64,000 bases of DNA from Verrucomicrobia bacterium SCGC AAA164-M04 (GCA_000383735.1 KB912069.1:100051-164050); one strand, 5' to 3'; counted from the stretch's first letter, positions 42,501 to 51,732 are shown. Notes: generated by a model from the letters alone, not told the origin. Numbers and translations: made by a program.

Positions 42501-43933
42501 TTGAAGCGGGCTGGCGTCAGTTTAGTTTTGACGACTCATTGGGGGGGGGGGGGCGAGGAGGAATCGGCTATGAACTGGCTCCTTCGGTTTACCACGATTT
42601 AATTGGTACAGCTGTGCCCGAAATGATGGGTGTCAGCAGATCGGCTCTCATTCGAATCCCTTTTGAGATTTCGGCTGATGAATTATCGGTTGCCGGATCA
42701 CTCAATTTAAAAATGAGATTCGATGATGGGTTTGTAGCATACCTTAATGGTGTTCAAATTGCTTCGGCGAACGCTCCTGTAAACCTCAGCTGGAATTCCG
42801 GGGCAGTCGACGGACATCCAGACAACCTTGCGGTAGAGCAAGAATCATTTGATGTTTCAGCCCACCTTGATCAGATGAAAGTAGGCGGCAATCTTCTTTC
42901 GATCCACGGACTGAACGATGGGGTAAATAGCAGTGATTTTCTAATATCTGCTCAATTGATTGCTGGAGGAAGTGAATCCCTGGCTCCTTCAGCTCTGCGT
43001 TACAAGGAGGAAGTTATGATTACATCCAGCGGACCGCTCAAAGCACGCAGTCTCATTGGTGATCAATGGTCGGCTTTGACCGAAACAGTTTTTGCGGTAG
43101 GGATTCCTGCCTCACCAGAGACTCTCGTGATTTCTGAGATCATGTATCATGCCGAGGAAGGAAGTGATTACGACTATATCGAGTTGATGAATATTTCATC
43201 AACTGAGCGACTGCACTTGGGTGGAATTAAATTTATCGAGGGGATTCAATTTGAGTTTTCTTATGGGATCGATCTACCTCCTAAGGGGCGCCTTCTGTTA
43301 GTGAGCGATCTTGATGCCTTTGTTCAAAAATACGGTGAAGAAATTTCGGTGGCAGGAGAATTTTCAGGCAACCTTAATAATGGTGGTGAACGTCTGCTTC
43401 TCGTAGATCATTCCGGACAGATTATCCGAGATTTTTCTTATCTTGACGATGCTGGCTGGCCTCAATCGGCAGATGGTGAGGGACCTTCACTGACTCTGAA
43501 ATATCCAGAATCTTCACCAGACCATAGCAAAGGGCAAAACTGGAGAAAGAGTAGATTTCCAGGAGGCAACCCGGGAAAAACGGACACAACTCGATTTAAG
43601 GGGAATCCATCAGAAGATTTTGATGGGGACCTGATCCCAGCACTTCTCGAATATGCCATGGGCACTTCTGATCAAATTTCCAATCAATTCGAGCCTCTCT
43701 TAGTGCAACAATTTAACGATCGCATAAAATTCTCATATCTTGAGAACTCCGCAGCCGAAGACGTAGTGCTAGTCGCAGAGATTTCAGAAGATCTCAGAAG
43801 CTGGGAGCCACTATTTGCTGACGCTGCCAGAATCTCTCGGGAAGAGGAACCTAATGGGAGAATCCGAGTAAACGTTTTGCTAAAAGAATCTCTCACTCCA
43901 AAATTTTTGAGATTGCGAGCAGTCGTAAAATAA
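39560..43933 (+). CDS. Large secreted lamin-tail/CotH surface protein
   Basis: The GTG at 39560 gives a leader with positive charges (MSLHRSALLSSMMISGSLFF); an ATG at 39593 is possible but weaker as a signal peptide. The 1457 residues include an N-terminal beta domain (25-200), a lamin-tail domain (ISEFMASNEK..WIEIWNP, about 205-330), a chitobiase-like Fn3 (TIRYTLDGSQPT, about 360-450), a CotH kinase-like domain (GVRIQGNSSR, LRSNSQDAW, about 490-830), a second YYTLDGSDP, a second lamin tail (ISEIMYHAEEGSDYDYIELMN, about 1180-1330), and a tail with EYAMGTSDQ and DLRSW. CotH domains phosphorylate spore coat proteins in Bacillus; here the role is unknown. A 13-G run lies in the gene. Confidence 0.88.
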   Translation: MSLHRSALLSSMMISGSLFFCEGARISWEIEFSDDADIVHSSGRLIEACNFGNGTVQSPIVNGVQFTPIDFTSGESPARLLGLNYNTGESGKRAGTGINELFDTIAYRSGVDPQTANLTDLVTGQRYQVQFFYYHNSVNRSLTIRDELGGEVILNETGVPLVATGTFIADSTVQRLTFDANTGSQFINAYQMREITTDPPVILGEVLISEFMASNEKTLIDGGGASPDWIEIWNPTSEVVNLSGWALSSSPEYENPWIFPRVLLGANEYLLIFATGEEKGTEGGQLHTDFTIQKKGGSLALLKPGDEEDFEIVSEFVSYPPQKKDVSFGYAWGGEEKEPKYLLVPTPRQGNSSEAVLGFVGGTSFHPNRGFYNTPIDLVIETREESTIRYTLDGSQPTANTGLLYSSETGINISGTTTVRAAAFREGYLSSGVDTHTYLFPADIVDQPANPSGFSSSWPGADYGMDQDPHHLTLIAGDPDLEATEAKKTIQSALEELPALSLVMDVDDWFNPATGIYANSTARGTAWEKACSAELIFPLGLEGKPLQIDCGVRIQGNSSRNPTANPKHSLRLAFREQYGDSKLRYPWFGREGPQEFDTLILRSNSQDAWVYSSTKNRMGQFVRDAWARETHRRMGHESPDGNWVHLFINGLYWGVYNPTERPDSSYGETRYGGAKENWDIIKNHEEVLDGNQDSYRKLLAKIQVDPMNWSAGYRDLSGFAAFQELAELMDLEMMIDYMIHNMYAAADDWPGNFYMGYDRTGSSGGWRFFDWDNEHGMKNSVNLDRTQPNRRVNDSPTKFHHALKSNPEYRLLFADRLHRAFFNGGVLYVDPENPTWDLSHPKRSVPADLWMNLTSGIETALIAESARWGDYRRSTPYTVSEDFRIVRNDLIENWFPRRSAIVLEQFRGQDLYPKIGAPELSQFGGLIEEGFPLQLSGPDEAKIYYTLDGSDPRVSGGEVSETILLDESNPTRFTVSEPSIFEAGWRQFSFDDSLGGGGRGGIGYELAPSVYHDLIGTAVPEMMGVSRSALIRIPFEISADELSVAGSLNLKMRFDDGFVAYLNGVQIASANAPVNLSWNSGAVDGHPDNLAVEQESFDVSAHLDQMKVGGNLLSIHGLNDGVNSSDFLISAQLIAGGSESLAPSALRYKEEVMITSSGPLKARSLIGDQWSALTETVFAVGIPASPETLVISEIMYHAEEGSDYDYIELMNISSTERLHLGGIKFIEGIQFEFSYGIDLPPKGRLLLVSDLDAFVQKYGEEISVAGEFSGNLNNGGERLLLVDHSGQIIRDFSYLDDAGWPQSADGEGPSLTLKYPESSPDHSKGQNWRKSRFPGGNPGKTDTTRFKGNPSEDFDGDLIPALLEYAMGTSDQISNQFEPLLVQQFNDRIKFSYLENSAAEDVVLVAEISEDLRSWEPLFADAARISREEEPNGRIRVNVLLKESLTPKFLRLRAVVK
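42541..42553 (+). repeat. Homopolymeric G13 tract in the CotH gene
   Basis: Thirteen consecutive G's follow TTG-start bases and code for four glycines (LGGGGRGG). Tracts this long are prone to slippage during replication. It may also be a sequencing weak point. Confidence 0.95.
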
Positions 43934-43965
43934 AAATCCCGCACCTCGTTAAAGATGCGGGATTT
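43934..43965. terminator. Bidirectional terminator between convergent surface-protein genes
   Basis: AAATCCCGCA pairs with TGCGGGATTT around a 12-base loop. It sits right after the stop of the CotH gene and just before the stop of the convergent LamG gene. Confidence 0.85.
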
Positions 43966-43985
43966 AAATAAATTTCACCCTCTCA

Positions 43986-46061
43986 TCATTTTCGTATCCG
44001 GAAGAAGATCCGGGGCTCAATATCGGTGTCGAGACCAGGCACGCCCGAAGGAAAGACATAGATCGTCTCCTCACCTTGAGCCTGAACGCCATCATCGATC
44101 TCCACCCAAGTCGCCAGATCGAGACTTGCCTCAAGGATGTAGGCTGTATTGGGACGAGAGTTCCAAGTTAGCGAAACGTCACCATTTTCTCTCCGGTCTA
44201 CAGAGGTGATTCCAAAGGTCGTTCCTCCTCCAGTAACTTCTATTGGAGTGGCTCCAGAAGCTAATTCCGCAATCGTCGTTGCGGGGAGGACCGATGACCA
44301 AAGAGAGACCTCATCCACTAAGCCCTGTGCCCAATGAGAAGGATTGGCTCTCAAAATTGCCCCAATCGTAGTGTAATTCACATCAGGAGAGACGATATCT
44401 TTGAAAGTCCAATTATCTCGATCCAGAACTCCATCAACATACAGTTGAATGGTCATCGTAGTATCATCATGAGTGTATGCGATGTGGTGCCAAGTATCAT
44501 CAAATGGCTCAGTAGTTGAGAACTGATGATTGGGGCTTCCGCCATCTCTTAAGTAAATATCAACTGTATTATCAGATCCATTATTACGGGTTCCAATATT
44601 GAACAAGGGATCATTACTGAATTCAGAGCTCTCCGAGAAAAAACGTCTATCATTTTGACCGGTCCCGGCAGCTTTGATCCACATTGAGATTGTAAACGAC
44701 GCATTCTTCGAAATTGGCAGGATGTCGTTAGCCTCACTTTTTCGAACAAGAAAATCTTCGATGCCATCAAAAGAGACTGCAGCACGCCCCTCACTCGTGA
44801 CGAAATTCGTAGCATCCATGTTGCGTAATTCGAGATCATAACCATATGGTCCTAGATCAGGAGTGGTAGTCCCATCGGTAGAATCAAGGGGCCAGTAAGC
44901 CGCCAGGGTATCGTCTTCAGAAGGAAAACTATTAGGGTCTTTAGGGTCTGTCCCTGCCAAGACTTCACCATTATCGGTAATGCCATCACCGTCGGTGTCA
45001 GCTTCAAGGGGGTTGGTTCCTCGAGTGACCTCGTCTCCATCGAGCAGACCATCACCGTCAGAATCGGGATCAAGAATATCGGTTCCAAGTGTGATTTCCT
45101 GAGCATCATTGACTTCGTCAGAATCAGTATCCGCATCGTTAGGATTACTTCCTCTGGCAAATTCATCAGCGTTTGAAAGTTGATCGTTATCTGGATCACC
45201 ATCGGCTCCATTTTTTGGATCAACGGAGCCATTGTCGTTTGGATCTAGCCCATTTTCTACTTCCCATGTGTTGGGAAGGCCATCGTCATCGAGATCTAGA
45301 TTAGGCTTTACCCCAGTGAGTTCATCCGCAGAAGTCCCCTCTGCCAATGACGCAATATCATCGGCGCTGAGGATAGAATCCCAAATAGCGACCTCATCAA
45401 TATTTCCAAAATAGTTACAACAATCGCTTCCTCGAAGAATCCCCCCGATTGTTGTTGTAGTCGGAATAAAGTCGTTAATGGCATTATAGTCGAATTGACT
45501 ATCAAAGACTCCATCTATGTATAGGTCCATGACCTTCCCTTGGGCAGTCCACGCAACATGGTGCCAGGTATCATCAAAGGCAATTCCGATTGAGCGGGGA
45601 TGGTTTAATGAAGCCCCGGCACGGATGTAGATGTCAACAGTGCCATTGTCGGCATTGTTGGCTGTTCCGACGTTAAATAGAGGATTATTATCAGTGGATT
45701 GGGCTTCAGAAAATATTCTTTTGTCTCGGTTTTGGAGCCCATCTGCTTTTACCCACATTGAGACGCTGTGGAAAGGTTGAGCCGTGATAGAGAGCCCTTC
45801 TTTCGGTGAAGGATTGATCGCCCCATAGGTGCCAGGCTGACCATCAAAAAGAACAGATTGTCCACCTCCTAAGACCGCAGGAGTTTCAGCAATGTAGGAA
45901 GCTCCGCCAAATAATTCTCCAGTATTTCCATTTCCAGAAGAATCATCAAAATTCCCATCGAGCTTATAGTAGCCGACGAGCTCGGATTGCGCTGAAAAAG
46001 GCAGGAGAGCAAGAGATCCGGCGAGAATAGGTCTCCAGCAGGAGGGTGTTTGGTAATTCAT
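43986..46061 (-). CDS. Secreted protein with two LamG domains and thrombospondin-3 repeats
   Basis: The start at 46061 (MNYQTPSCWRPILAGSLALL) gives a signal peptide ending near SAQSE; a start seven codons earlier is possible. The 691-residue protein has LamG-like domain 1 (about 28-245: YYKLDGNFDDSSGNGNTG, WHHVAWTAQGKVMDLYIDG), then Asp-rich calcium-binding repeats (about 250-385: DLDDDGLPNTWE, DSDGDGLLDGDE, DTDGDGITDNGE), LamG domain 2 (about 390-610), and a C-terminal module (YILEASLDLATW..FFRIRK). Its first domain is very close to the neighbouring gene at 46164. It likely binds carbohydrate or protein outside the cell. Confidence 0.88.
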   Translation of the reverse strand: MNYQTPSCWRPILAGSLALLPFSAQSELVGYYKLDGNFDDSSGNGNTGELFGGASYIAETPAVLGGGQSVLFDGQPGTYGAINPSPKEGLSITAQPFHSVSMWVKADGLQNRDKRIFSEAQSTDNNPLFNVGTANNADNGTVDIYIRAGASLNHPRSIGIAFDDTWHHVAWTAQGKVMDLYIDGVFDSQFDYNAINDFIPTTTTIGGILRGSDCCNYFGNIDEVAIWDSILSADDIASLAEGTSADELTGVKPNLDLDDDGLPNTWEVENGLDPNDNGSVDPKNGADGDPDNDQLSNADEFARGSNPNDADTDSDEVNDAQEITLGTDILDPDSDGDGLLDGDEVTRGTNPLEADTDGDGITDNGEVLAGTDPKDPNSFPSEDDTLAAYWPLDSTDGTTTPDLGPYGYDLELRNMDATNFVTSEGRAAVSFDGIEDFLVRKSEANDILPISKNASFTISMWIKAAGTGQNDRRFFSESSEFSNDPLFNIGTRNNGSDNTVDIYLRDGGSPNHQFSTTEPFDDTWHHIAYTHDDTTMTIQLYVDGVLDRDNWTFKDIVSPDVNYTTIGAILRANPSHWAQGLVDEVSLWSSVLPATTIAELASGATPIEVTGGGTTFGITSVDRRENGDVSLTWNSRPNTAYILEASLDLATWVEIDDGVQAQGEETIYVFPSGVPGLDTDIEPRIFFRIRK

Positions 46062-46163
46062 AATAATTTTGTTAGCGGACAAAAAACGAGCCGGCCCCTT
46101 AGGTTACCGACCCATAAAAGATTAGTTGAGTTTCTTGACGAATTCTCGAACCCTCAATGAGCC

Positions 46164-46949
46164 CTAGCGCCGGCGACGGAGAGCAAAAATGAGTCCAGTC
46201 AGGCACAAGACTGCCGAAGTAGGCTCGGGAATTCCGGAAAGCGAAGTCGCACTCGCACCACTTGCAAGAGCTGAAATTTCTCCCGTGGTAAGATCTGAAT
46301 CCCAGAAGCTCACATCATCAATAGATCCATTAAAGTTACAGCAATCTGATCCCCTGAGAATACCACCAATTGTGGTCGTATTAAGGTCTTGGAATGCTGG
46401 GATAGCGGAATAGTCAAAGGTCGTGTCAAAAGCACCATCTATATAAAGATCGAGCAGACCGTCAGATCCACCACTAAATGCGACGTGATGCCATGTGCCA
46501 TCAAAAGCTTCTCCAGTGGAACGTGGGTGATTTAAGGAAGCTCCATTTCGAATATAGATGTCTACCGTACCATCGTTGGCATTGTTGGCCGTTCCCACGT
46601 TGAAAAGAGGATTGTTATTGGTAGAGGTTCCTTCAGAAAAAATCCGCTTATCACGGTTCGCTGCACCATCAGCATTGACCCACATTGCGACCGAGAAGCT
46701 TTCATTTGTTACCAACTGCAATCCCCCCTCAATGCTCCCATAGGTGCCTGCAGCACCATCAAAGGCAGCGGATTGCCCCCCGCCAATAGCGCCCGCACCA
46801 GCGCCGTAGCTAACTCCACCGAGCATAACACCATCATTTCCGTTACCAGAGGCATCTGTGAAGTCCCCATCGAGTGGGTAATACGCGACAAGAGAGCCAG
46901 AGGCAGCAATTACGCCCGAAGCGAAGAAGAGAGAGGTGAACTTATACAT
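46164..46949 (-). CDS. LamG-domain PEP-CTERM protein
   Basis: The 261-residue protein has a signal peptide (FTSLFFASGVIAASGS), a single LamG/concanavalin-like domain (YYPLDGDFTDASGNGNDG, NPLFNVGTANNA, SDCCNFNGSIDDVSFWDS), and a C-terminal PEP-CTERM signal: IPEPTS, a membrane helix AVLCLTGLIFAL and RRRR. PEP-CTERM tails are cut by exosortase during export to the cell surface or matrix. No exosortase gene is in the window. It is a paralogue of domain 1 of the next protein, which lacks a PEP-CTERM tail. Confidence 0.92.
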   Translation of the reverse strand: MYKFTSLFFASGVIAASGSLVAYYPLDGDFTDASGNGNDGVMLGGVSYGAGAGAIGGGQSAAFDGAAGTYGSIEGGLQLVTNESFSVAMWVNADGAANRDKRIFSEGTSTNNNPLFNVGTANNANDGTVDIYIRNGASLNHPRSTGEAFDGTWHHVAFSGGSDGLLDLYIDGAFDTTFDYSAIPAFQDLNTTTIGGILRGSDCCNFNGSIDDVSFWDSDLTTGEISALASGASATSLSGIPEPTSAVLCLTGLIFALRRRR

Positions 46950-47110
46950 AACGAGATAATGATTGCTCTCTTAAATCACGCGAAAAAAAAATCAGCAAGC
47001 TATTTTTTTGAAAAAATCAGCTGCGTTAAAAAATCGAAGCCCCCCTAGAGCACTCACTTTTTTAAAAACGTTCTTTTTGCCCAAGATCAAAGTTGATCCT
47101 GAGAAACCCC

Positions 47111-47863
47111 TTAAGTGGAAGTTTTAAACCGAGTAGAACGCCCCCTTCCCTTGATCAGCTCAGAAAGCTGTTCCGGGCGTCGACCATTGGCCACCACGAC
47201 TCCGACTCCCGCTTGAGTGGCATAATCGACCGCTTGTAACTTTGAAGCCATCCCACCAATCGAAAATTTACCACTCTCTGCTCGGATCAACCCGGCAACC
47301 TTGGAAAGATCTTCGACATTTTCAATGAGCTGGTTCTCCGCATCAAGAAGTCCATCCACCGTGGTCAAGAGAATCAATTGGCTAGCCTTCAAAAACTCCG
47401 CCACCCGCGCCGAGAGCATATCATTATCACCCACCCGGAGTTCCTCAATAGCCACCGAGTCATTTTCATTGACGATGGGAATAATATCACCCTCTTCCAG
47501 AAGACGATGCATCGTCGCAGAAATTCGATCGCGATTCTCTTCTAGATCCGCACCTGTCAAAAGCAATTGAGCCACGTCCAAATCGAATTGTTCAAAGACC
47601 GTTTGATACCGCTGCATGAGACGAGCTTGACCAATCGCAGCCGCTGCTTGACGAGTTTCGACATCATCAGGATAAGCCGTCAAATTGAGTGAGCTTACGC
47701 CCGCCCCGACGGCCCCTGATGAAACCATGACACAAGGATAACCCTGAGCCTTAATTTCCGCGACAGCTGTCACAAGACGAACTAAAGAAGAGCCATCAAG
47801 AGTCCCATTTTGGCGGGTCAAAACACCCGTGCCGACTTTTATAACGATTAAATCTTTCATCAC
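47111..47863 (-). CDS. proB: Glutamate 5-kinase (short form)
   Basis: The 250-residue enzyme has the amino-acid-kinase fold motifs [46 protein letters not shown] and [15 protein letters not shown]. It phosphorylates glutamate as the first step of proline synthesis. It lacks the C-terminal PUA domain (about 100 residues) found in the E. coli enzyme. Its start is adjacent to the argS stop. proA is not in the window. Confidence 0.94.
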   Translation of the reverse strand: MMKDLIVIKVGTGVLTRQNGTLDGSSLVRLVTAVAEIKAQGYPCVMVSSGAVGAGVSSLNLTAYPDDVETRQAAAAIGQARLMQRYQTVFEQFDLDVAQLLLTGADLEENRDRISATMHRLLEEGDIIPIVNENDSVAIEELRVGDNDMLSARVAEFLKASQLILLTTVDGLLDAENQLIENVEDLSKVAGLIRAESGKFSIGGMASKLQAVDYATQAGVGVVVANGRRPEQLSELIKGRGRSTRFKTST

Positions 47864-49621
47864 TTACATCCGCTCGGGGACTGGAATCGCTAACAACTCT
47901 AAACCATCCTTTAGGACTCGCGAAGTCAGATCGCAAAGAATTAAACGGCTTTCGCGAGTCTTCCCTTCAGATTTAAGAACCGGGCATGCCTCAAAGAAGG
48001 AATGAAAAGCCCGTGCTAGCTCCAAAAGATAAGTCGCCAGCAAGTTGGGACGATAATCTTCAACAACTTGGTGAACCTGGTCACTGTAACGAGTTAACAT
48101 CCGAACCAGATGAATTTCAGCTTTTTCAGTCAGCTCTAGATTGCCTCCCTTTAATTCAACTTTCCCGTCGAGCTTCCGGAAAATCGAACGTGACCGAACG
48201 TAACTGTAAAGAAGGTAAGGCGCGGTATCTCCTTCAAGCGCAACCATCTTATCAAGATCGAACACGTAGTCCGACATTCGATGATGAGAGAGCTCGGTGA
48301 ACTTTACTGAATTCACGCCTATCAACTCCGCAAGAGCGGCCTTTTCCTCAGCGGTTTCAAGGTGGCTTTTTTCGTCCACCACGATTTGTGCAGCTTTCAC
48401 AGCGTCATTTAAAACATCTTCGAGCTGCGGCAAATCACCAGCACGGGTCTTCAACGGCTTACCGTCTTTTCCAAGGATAGTACCGAAGGCAACATGAACC
48501 AGATTGACCTCTTCGTAACCTAGGCGGTTTGAAGTATCAAATAGCTGAGAAAAATGGCCTCCTTGCCGGAAGTCAACGACATACCAAATATGATCAGCAT
48601 TCCACTCCTTCACACGATGTTGGACCGTCGCGATATCGGTTGTCGCGTAGTTGAACGCTCCGTCACTCTTCCTGATCATCATCGGGAAATCCTGCCACTC
48701 ACCATCGCGATTGATCTTGAAAGGATCATGCTTTGGCTTTCCTGCCTCATTTGAAAAAATGCAGATCGCTCCATCACTTTCACGAGCCAAATCATCCGCG
48801 ATAAGCTGCTCAACCAAGGGAGCCAAAGCATCATTGTAAGAACTCTCGCCCATCCAATGGTCAAAACTCACATCAAGCCGATCATAAATCTGATTAAGTC
48901 CCTTCCGAGAAAGCGCCAGACAACGTTCCCAAATCGCCTTATTCTCAGGATCACCCTGCTGAAGCTTTACCAACTCCGCACGGCACTCTTCTTTCGTCCC
49001 TTCATCGTCCTTGGAAGCATCCGAAGCCGTCCGATAAAGCCGGAGTAATTCCTGCAAGGGTTCGGTCTCCAACCTCTCTTCATCAACCCCTTTTTTCCAA
49101 GCCCAAGTTACCATTCCAAACTGGGTCCCCCAGTCCCCAATGTGATTATCCTTAATGACCTTATGACCAATCTTTGTGGCCACTCGTGAGAGACATTCGC
49201 CAATAATGGTCGAGCGAATATGCCCAACGTGCATGGGCTTCGCCACATTGGGCGCCGAAAAATCGACGACAATAGTTTGCGGTGCTTTAACTTGCGAAAC
49301 AGACAAATCGTCGGACTCCCACTGCGCTCGTGCCAAATCAGCCCACGCCTCTGCCTTCAAGGTGAAATTCAAAAAACCCGGACCGGCGATCGAAATCTCG
49401 CAAAGATCCTCTGCCGCGATCCGGCCCAATAAGTCTTCGGCAAACTCACGCGGATTCTTTCCAAGCCCCTTCGCCAACATCATGGCAATGTTACTCTGGA
49501 AGTCACCAAAACGAAGATCCGCGGCTTTAGTCACTTGGACTCGGGCGGGATCGGGAACTTCTACTTCGAGAGACTCGAGGGCGATGAGAACTTTCTCACG
49601 GAGAATTTCGGGAATGGTCAT
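47864..49621 (-). CDS. argS: Arginyl-tRNA synthetase
   Basis: The start at 49621 (MTIPEILREKVLIALESLE) matches the family's beginning; an upstream Met would add 11 residues. The 585-residue class I enzyme has the catalytic HVGH motif (MHVGHIRSTIIGECL), the N-terminal Arg-S domain (FGDFQSNIAMMLAK) and the C-terminal DALR anticodon-binding domain (about 460-585, ending IPVPERM). The KMSK-like loop is the degenerate KPLKTRAG. It charges tRNA-Arg. It lies in a run with the EIIA gene and proB on the minus strand. Confidence 0.97.
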   Translation of the reverse strand: MTIPEILREKVLIALESLEVEVPDPARVQVTKAADLRFGDFQSNIAMMLAKGLGKNPREFAEDLLGRIAAEDLCEISIAGPGFLNFTLKAEAWADLARAQWESDDLSVSQVKAPQTIVVDFSAPNVAKPMHVGHIRSTIIGECLSRVATKIGHKVIKDNHIGDWGTQFGMVTWAWKKGVDEERLETEPLQELLRLYRTASDASKDDEGTKEECRAELVKLQQGDPENKAIWERCLALSRKGLNQIYDRLDVSFDHWMGESSYNDALAPLVEQLIADDLARESDGAICIFSNEAGKPKHDPFKINRDGEWQDFPMMIRKSDGAFNYATTDIATVQHRVKEWNADHIWYVVDFRQGGHFSQLFDTSNRLGYEEVNLVHVAFGTILGKDGKPLKTRAGDLPQLEDVLNDAVKAAQIVVDEKSHLETAEEKAALAELIGVNSVKFTELSHHRMSDYVFDLDKMVALEGDTAPYLLYSYVRSRSIFRKLDGKVELKGGNLELTEKAEIHLVRMLTRYSDQVHQVVEDYRPNLLATYLLELARAFHSFFEACPVLKSEGKTRESRLILCDLTSRVLKDGLELLAIPVPERM

Positions 49622-49631
49622 ATCTAAAAGT

Positions 49632-50099
49632 TTAGGAGGTAACAGCCGAGTCAAAGATCTGGCAAATTTCCTCGGCCGTCGTCGCTTCTATTAGTGCCTT
49701 GCGTCGATCTGCCTTATGGAAAAACCGGGCTAGCTCAGCGAGCAGTTGGAGATGCCGAGCACCCTGTTCCTCGGGAACCAGCATCAGGAAGATCAGATTA
49801 GAAGGGACATTGTCCGGACAATCGAAATCGATACCTTCAAGAGAGCGTCCAAAGACGACGAGGGTCTCCTTCAGCCCTTTTACTTTGGCATGAGGGATAG
49901 CCACCCCGGAACCCAGTCCAGTGCTAATATGAGACTCGCGCTCAAGAACCGCGTTGCCCACGCAGTAGCAATCACCGGAAGAAACCTTCCCGATTTTAGA
50001 GAGGTGACCGATCATCTCAAGTACTACCTCCTCATGATCAGTCTCGGTAAGTTCCAGAATAATCGACTCGGAAGTAAGCAATTTATGAAGTGCTGACAT
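49632..50099 (-). CDS. PTS EIIA (PtsN/fructose type) protein
   Basis: The 155-residue product has the EIIA-fructose/nitrogen fold, with the phosphorylated His70 in GVAIPHAKV, and LIFLMLVPEEQGARHLQLLAELARFF. No EIIB or EIIC domains are attached. Such stand-alone EIIA proteins usually regulate carbon/nitrogen balance or potassium, as in PtsN. Start ATG 50099 is well supported. It precedes argS by 10 bases on the same strand, suggesting cotranscription. Confidence 0.92.
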   Translation of the reverse strand: MSALHKLLTSESIILELTETDHEEVVLEMIGHLSKIGKVSSGDCYCVGNAVLERESHISTGLGSGVAIPHAKVKGLKETLVVFGRSLEGIDFDCPDNVPSNLIFLMLVPEEQGARHLQLLAELARFFHKADRRKALIEATTAEEICQIFDSAVTS

Positions 50100-50303
50100 A
50101 ATAACGATTCCTATAGGGACGGACCCCGTGGGACGACCGTGCTAATGGAGCCATCCTAAAGAAACAAGGGCAAATCCGATTGAGACCCACCAAGGGATTG
50201 CGGATTTGGAGTTGCGGGGACTTCACAACCAGCCACACCTCGACTATCTTTCTTTCGCAGTTCAATCCGCAAGGGCGGTTTGAGCCAACATCACAGGCCA
50301 CTT

Positions 50304-51050
50304 ATGCTTCTCAAACTCACCATCGCTTACGACGGCACCCGCTTTGGTGGGTGGCAGATCCAACCCAATGCCGACACGATTCAAGAGCGCATCGAAGGAG
50401 CTCTAGGGGAAGTAGCCAAAGAAAAGATCCGTCTACATGGCTCCGGACGGACCGATGCCGGGGTTCACGCGCTTGGACAGGTGGCACATTTTGATGCGCC
50501 AGATCACCTGACTATGAACCCCTTTAATTGGGTCCCAGCGCTCAATACAAAGCTCCCTCCCGAAATCCGAATCATGGAGTGCGAAGAGGCTCCTGATGAC
50601 TTCCATGCCCGTTTCTCGGCCCGCTTAAAGACTTATACCTATCGACTTTGCCTCTCCCCCATTCTCCCCCCCTTCCTCGCAAAACGCGCCTGGCATCTCC
50701 CGAGACAACTCAATCCGGTCGATCTCGAGGAGGCCCTGTCATTTTACCAAGGGACCCATGATTTTCGCGCTTTTGCTGCAAACCGCGGTAACGAAACGGA
50801 AGAAACAGACTATGTCCGCGAAATCGCGCGCGCTGATTTCGAGCAAATCAATGAAGGTTACTTAATCACCTTCACTGGGAATGGCTTCCTTTATAAAATG
50901 GTCCGTCTCCTTACTGGAGGAGCAGTGCAAGCCGCACAAGGTTACCTTCGGCAAGACGATCTTCATAAGCTAGTCAACTTACCAAGTGGCAAAAAATCGC
51001 CCCTTTGCGCACCACCCGATGGACTCACCTTACTCTCGGTTGATTACTAA
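50304..51050 (+). CDS. truA: tRNA pseudouridine synthase A
   Basis: ATG 50304 fits the family's N-terminus (MLLKLTIAYDGTRFGGWQ). The 248-residue enzyme has the catalytic Asp51 in SGRTDAGVHALGQVAHFD, plus FHARFSARLKTYTYRL and the conserved FLYKMVRLLTGG. It makes pseudouridine at positions 38-40 of the anticodon stem-loop. It is divergent from the EIIA gene. Confidence 0.96.
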   Translation: MLLKLTIAYDGTRFGGWQIQPNADTIQERIEGALGEVAKEKIRLHGSGRTDAGVHALGQVAHFDAPDHLTMNPFNWVPALNTKLPPEIRIMECEEAPDDFHARFSARLKTYTYRLCLSPILPPFLAKRAWHLPRQLNPVDLEEALSFYQGTHDFRAFAANRGNETEETDYVREIARADFEQINEGYLITFTGNGFLYKMVRLLTGGAVQAAQGYLRQDDLHKLVNLPSGKKSPLCAPPDGLTLLSVDY

Positions 51051-51108
51051 CTGAGAACTGAAACGATAACCTTGCCACCACTGCTCCCATCAGCGAGATT
51101 AGCACTGC

Positions 51109-51732
51109 GTGAAAGAAGCACCTGAAAAAACTTGGAAACAAGCGCTCGTTTCGACGGCTCTCGTTCTCGCCGGTTCTTTTGCGATCCTTTTTCCAGCGTG
51201 GTTGCCTGACAAACCAAATCTCCCCACTGAAGAAGGTATAGTCGAGGGCCTGCAACTGGTTCTCCTCCTAACAACTTCAGCCTTCTGGTTTGGAGCGGCC
51301 CATCCGGCAGGGAAAGTTGGACCATTCTACCAAATCATGGGTGCCGTCACACTTAGCTCCGCCCTCGGAGAAGGAGATGATTTGATCGAACGCACTACCC
51401 ACTTCGCGGTCGAATGGTTTTTTATCCCACTTGGGATTTACGCGCTTATCAAATTTAAAAACCATCGAAAACACCTCGGCGAATTCATCAATGAATTTGT
51501 ATCACGGCCAGCTGCGGGGTTCTTCGCCTCTGCCTTCATGCTCATCTTTGTGCTCGCTCGTTTTCTAGGCACCTCCCTACTCTGGAAAGCATCCCTCGGA
51601 GAAAACTATCACCCCGATGTCCCTCAAACCGTCGAGGCCTATCTTGAGCTCCTTGCAAGCTACCTGCTTCTCATCGGAACTATCGGATTGTGCCTTGCTC
51701 CACGATCGCACGACCCTACCGAGCTCGATTAG
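51109..51732 (+). CDS. Membrane protein of unknown function, coupled to a glycosyltransferase
   Basis: The GTG 51109 start gives a 207-residue protein with five or six membrane helices (ALVSTALVLAGSFAILFPAW, LQLVLLLTTSAFWFGAA, FASAFMLIFVLARFLG, LELLASYLLLIGTIGLCLA). A charged, conserved-looking loop lies between (SSALGEGDDLIERTTHFAVEWFF). I do not recognise the family. Its stop is followed at once by the ATG of the glycosyltransferase (TAGATG), so they are translationally coupled, and may act together in surface glycan synthesis. Confidence 0.75.
   Translation: MKEAPEKTWKQALVSTALVLAGSFAILFPAWLPDKPNLPTEEGIVEGLQLVLLLTTSAFWFGAAHPAGKVGPFYQIMGAVTLSSALGEGDDLIERTTHFAVEWFFIPLGIYALIKFKNHRKHLGEFINEFVSRPAAGFFASAFMLIFVLARFLGTSLLWKASLGENYHPDVPQTVEAYLELLASYLLLIGTIGLCLAPRSHDPTELD

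Noticed and set aside
49176..49694. A 172-codon plus-strand frame opposite argS
   Set aside because: argS is certain from its motifs, and the opposite frame is a serine- and arginine-rich shadow.
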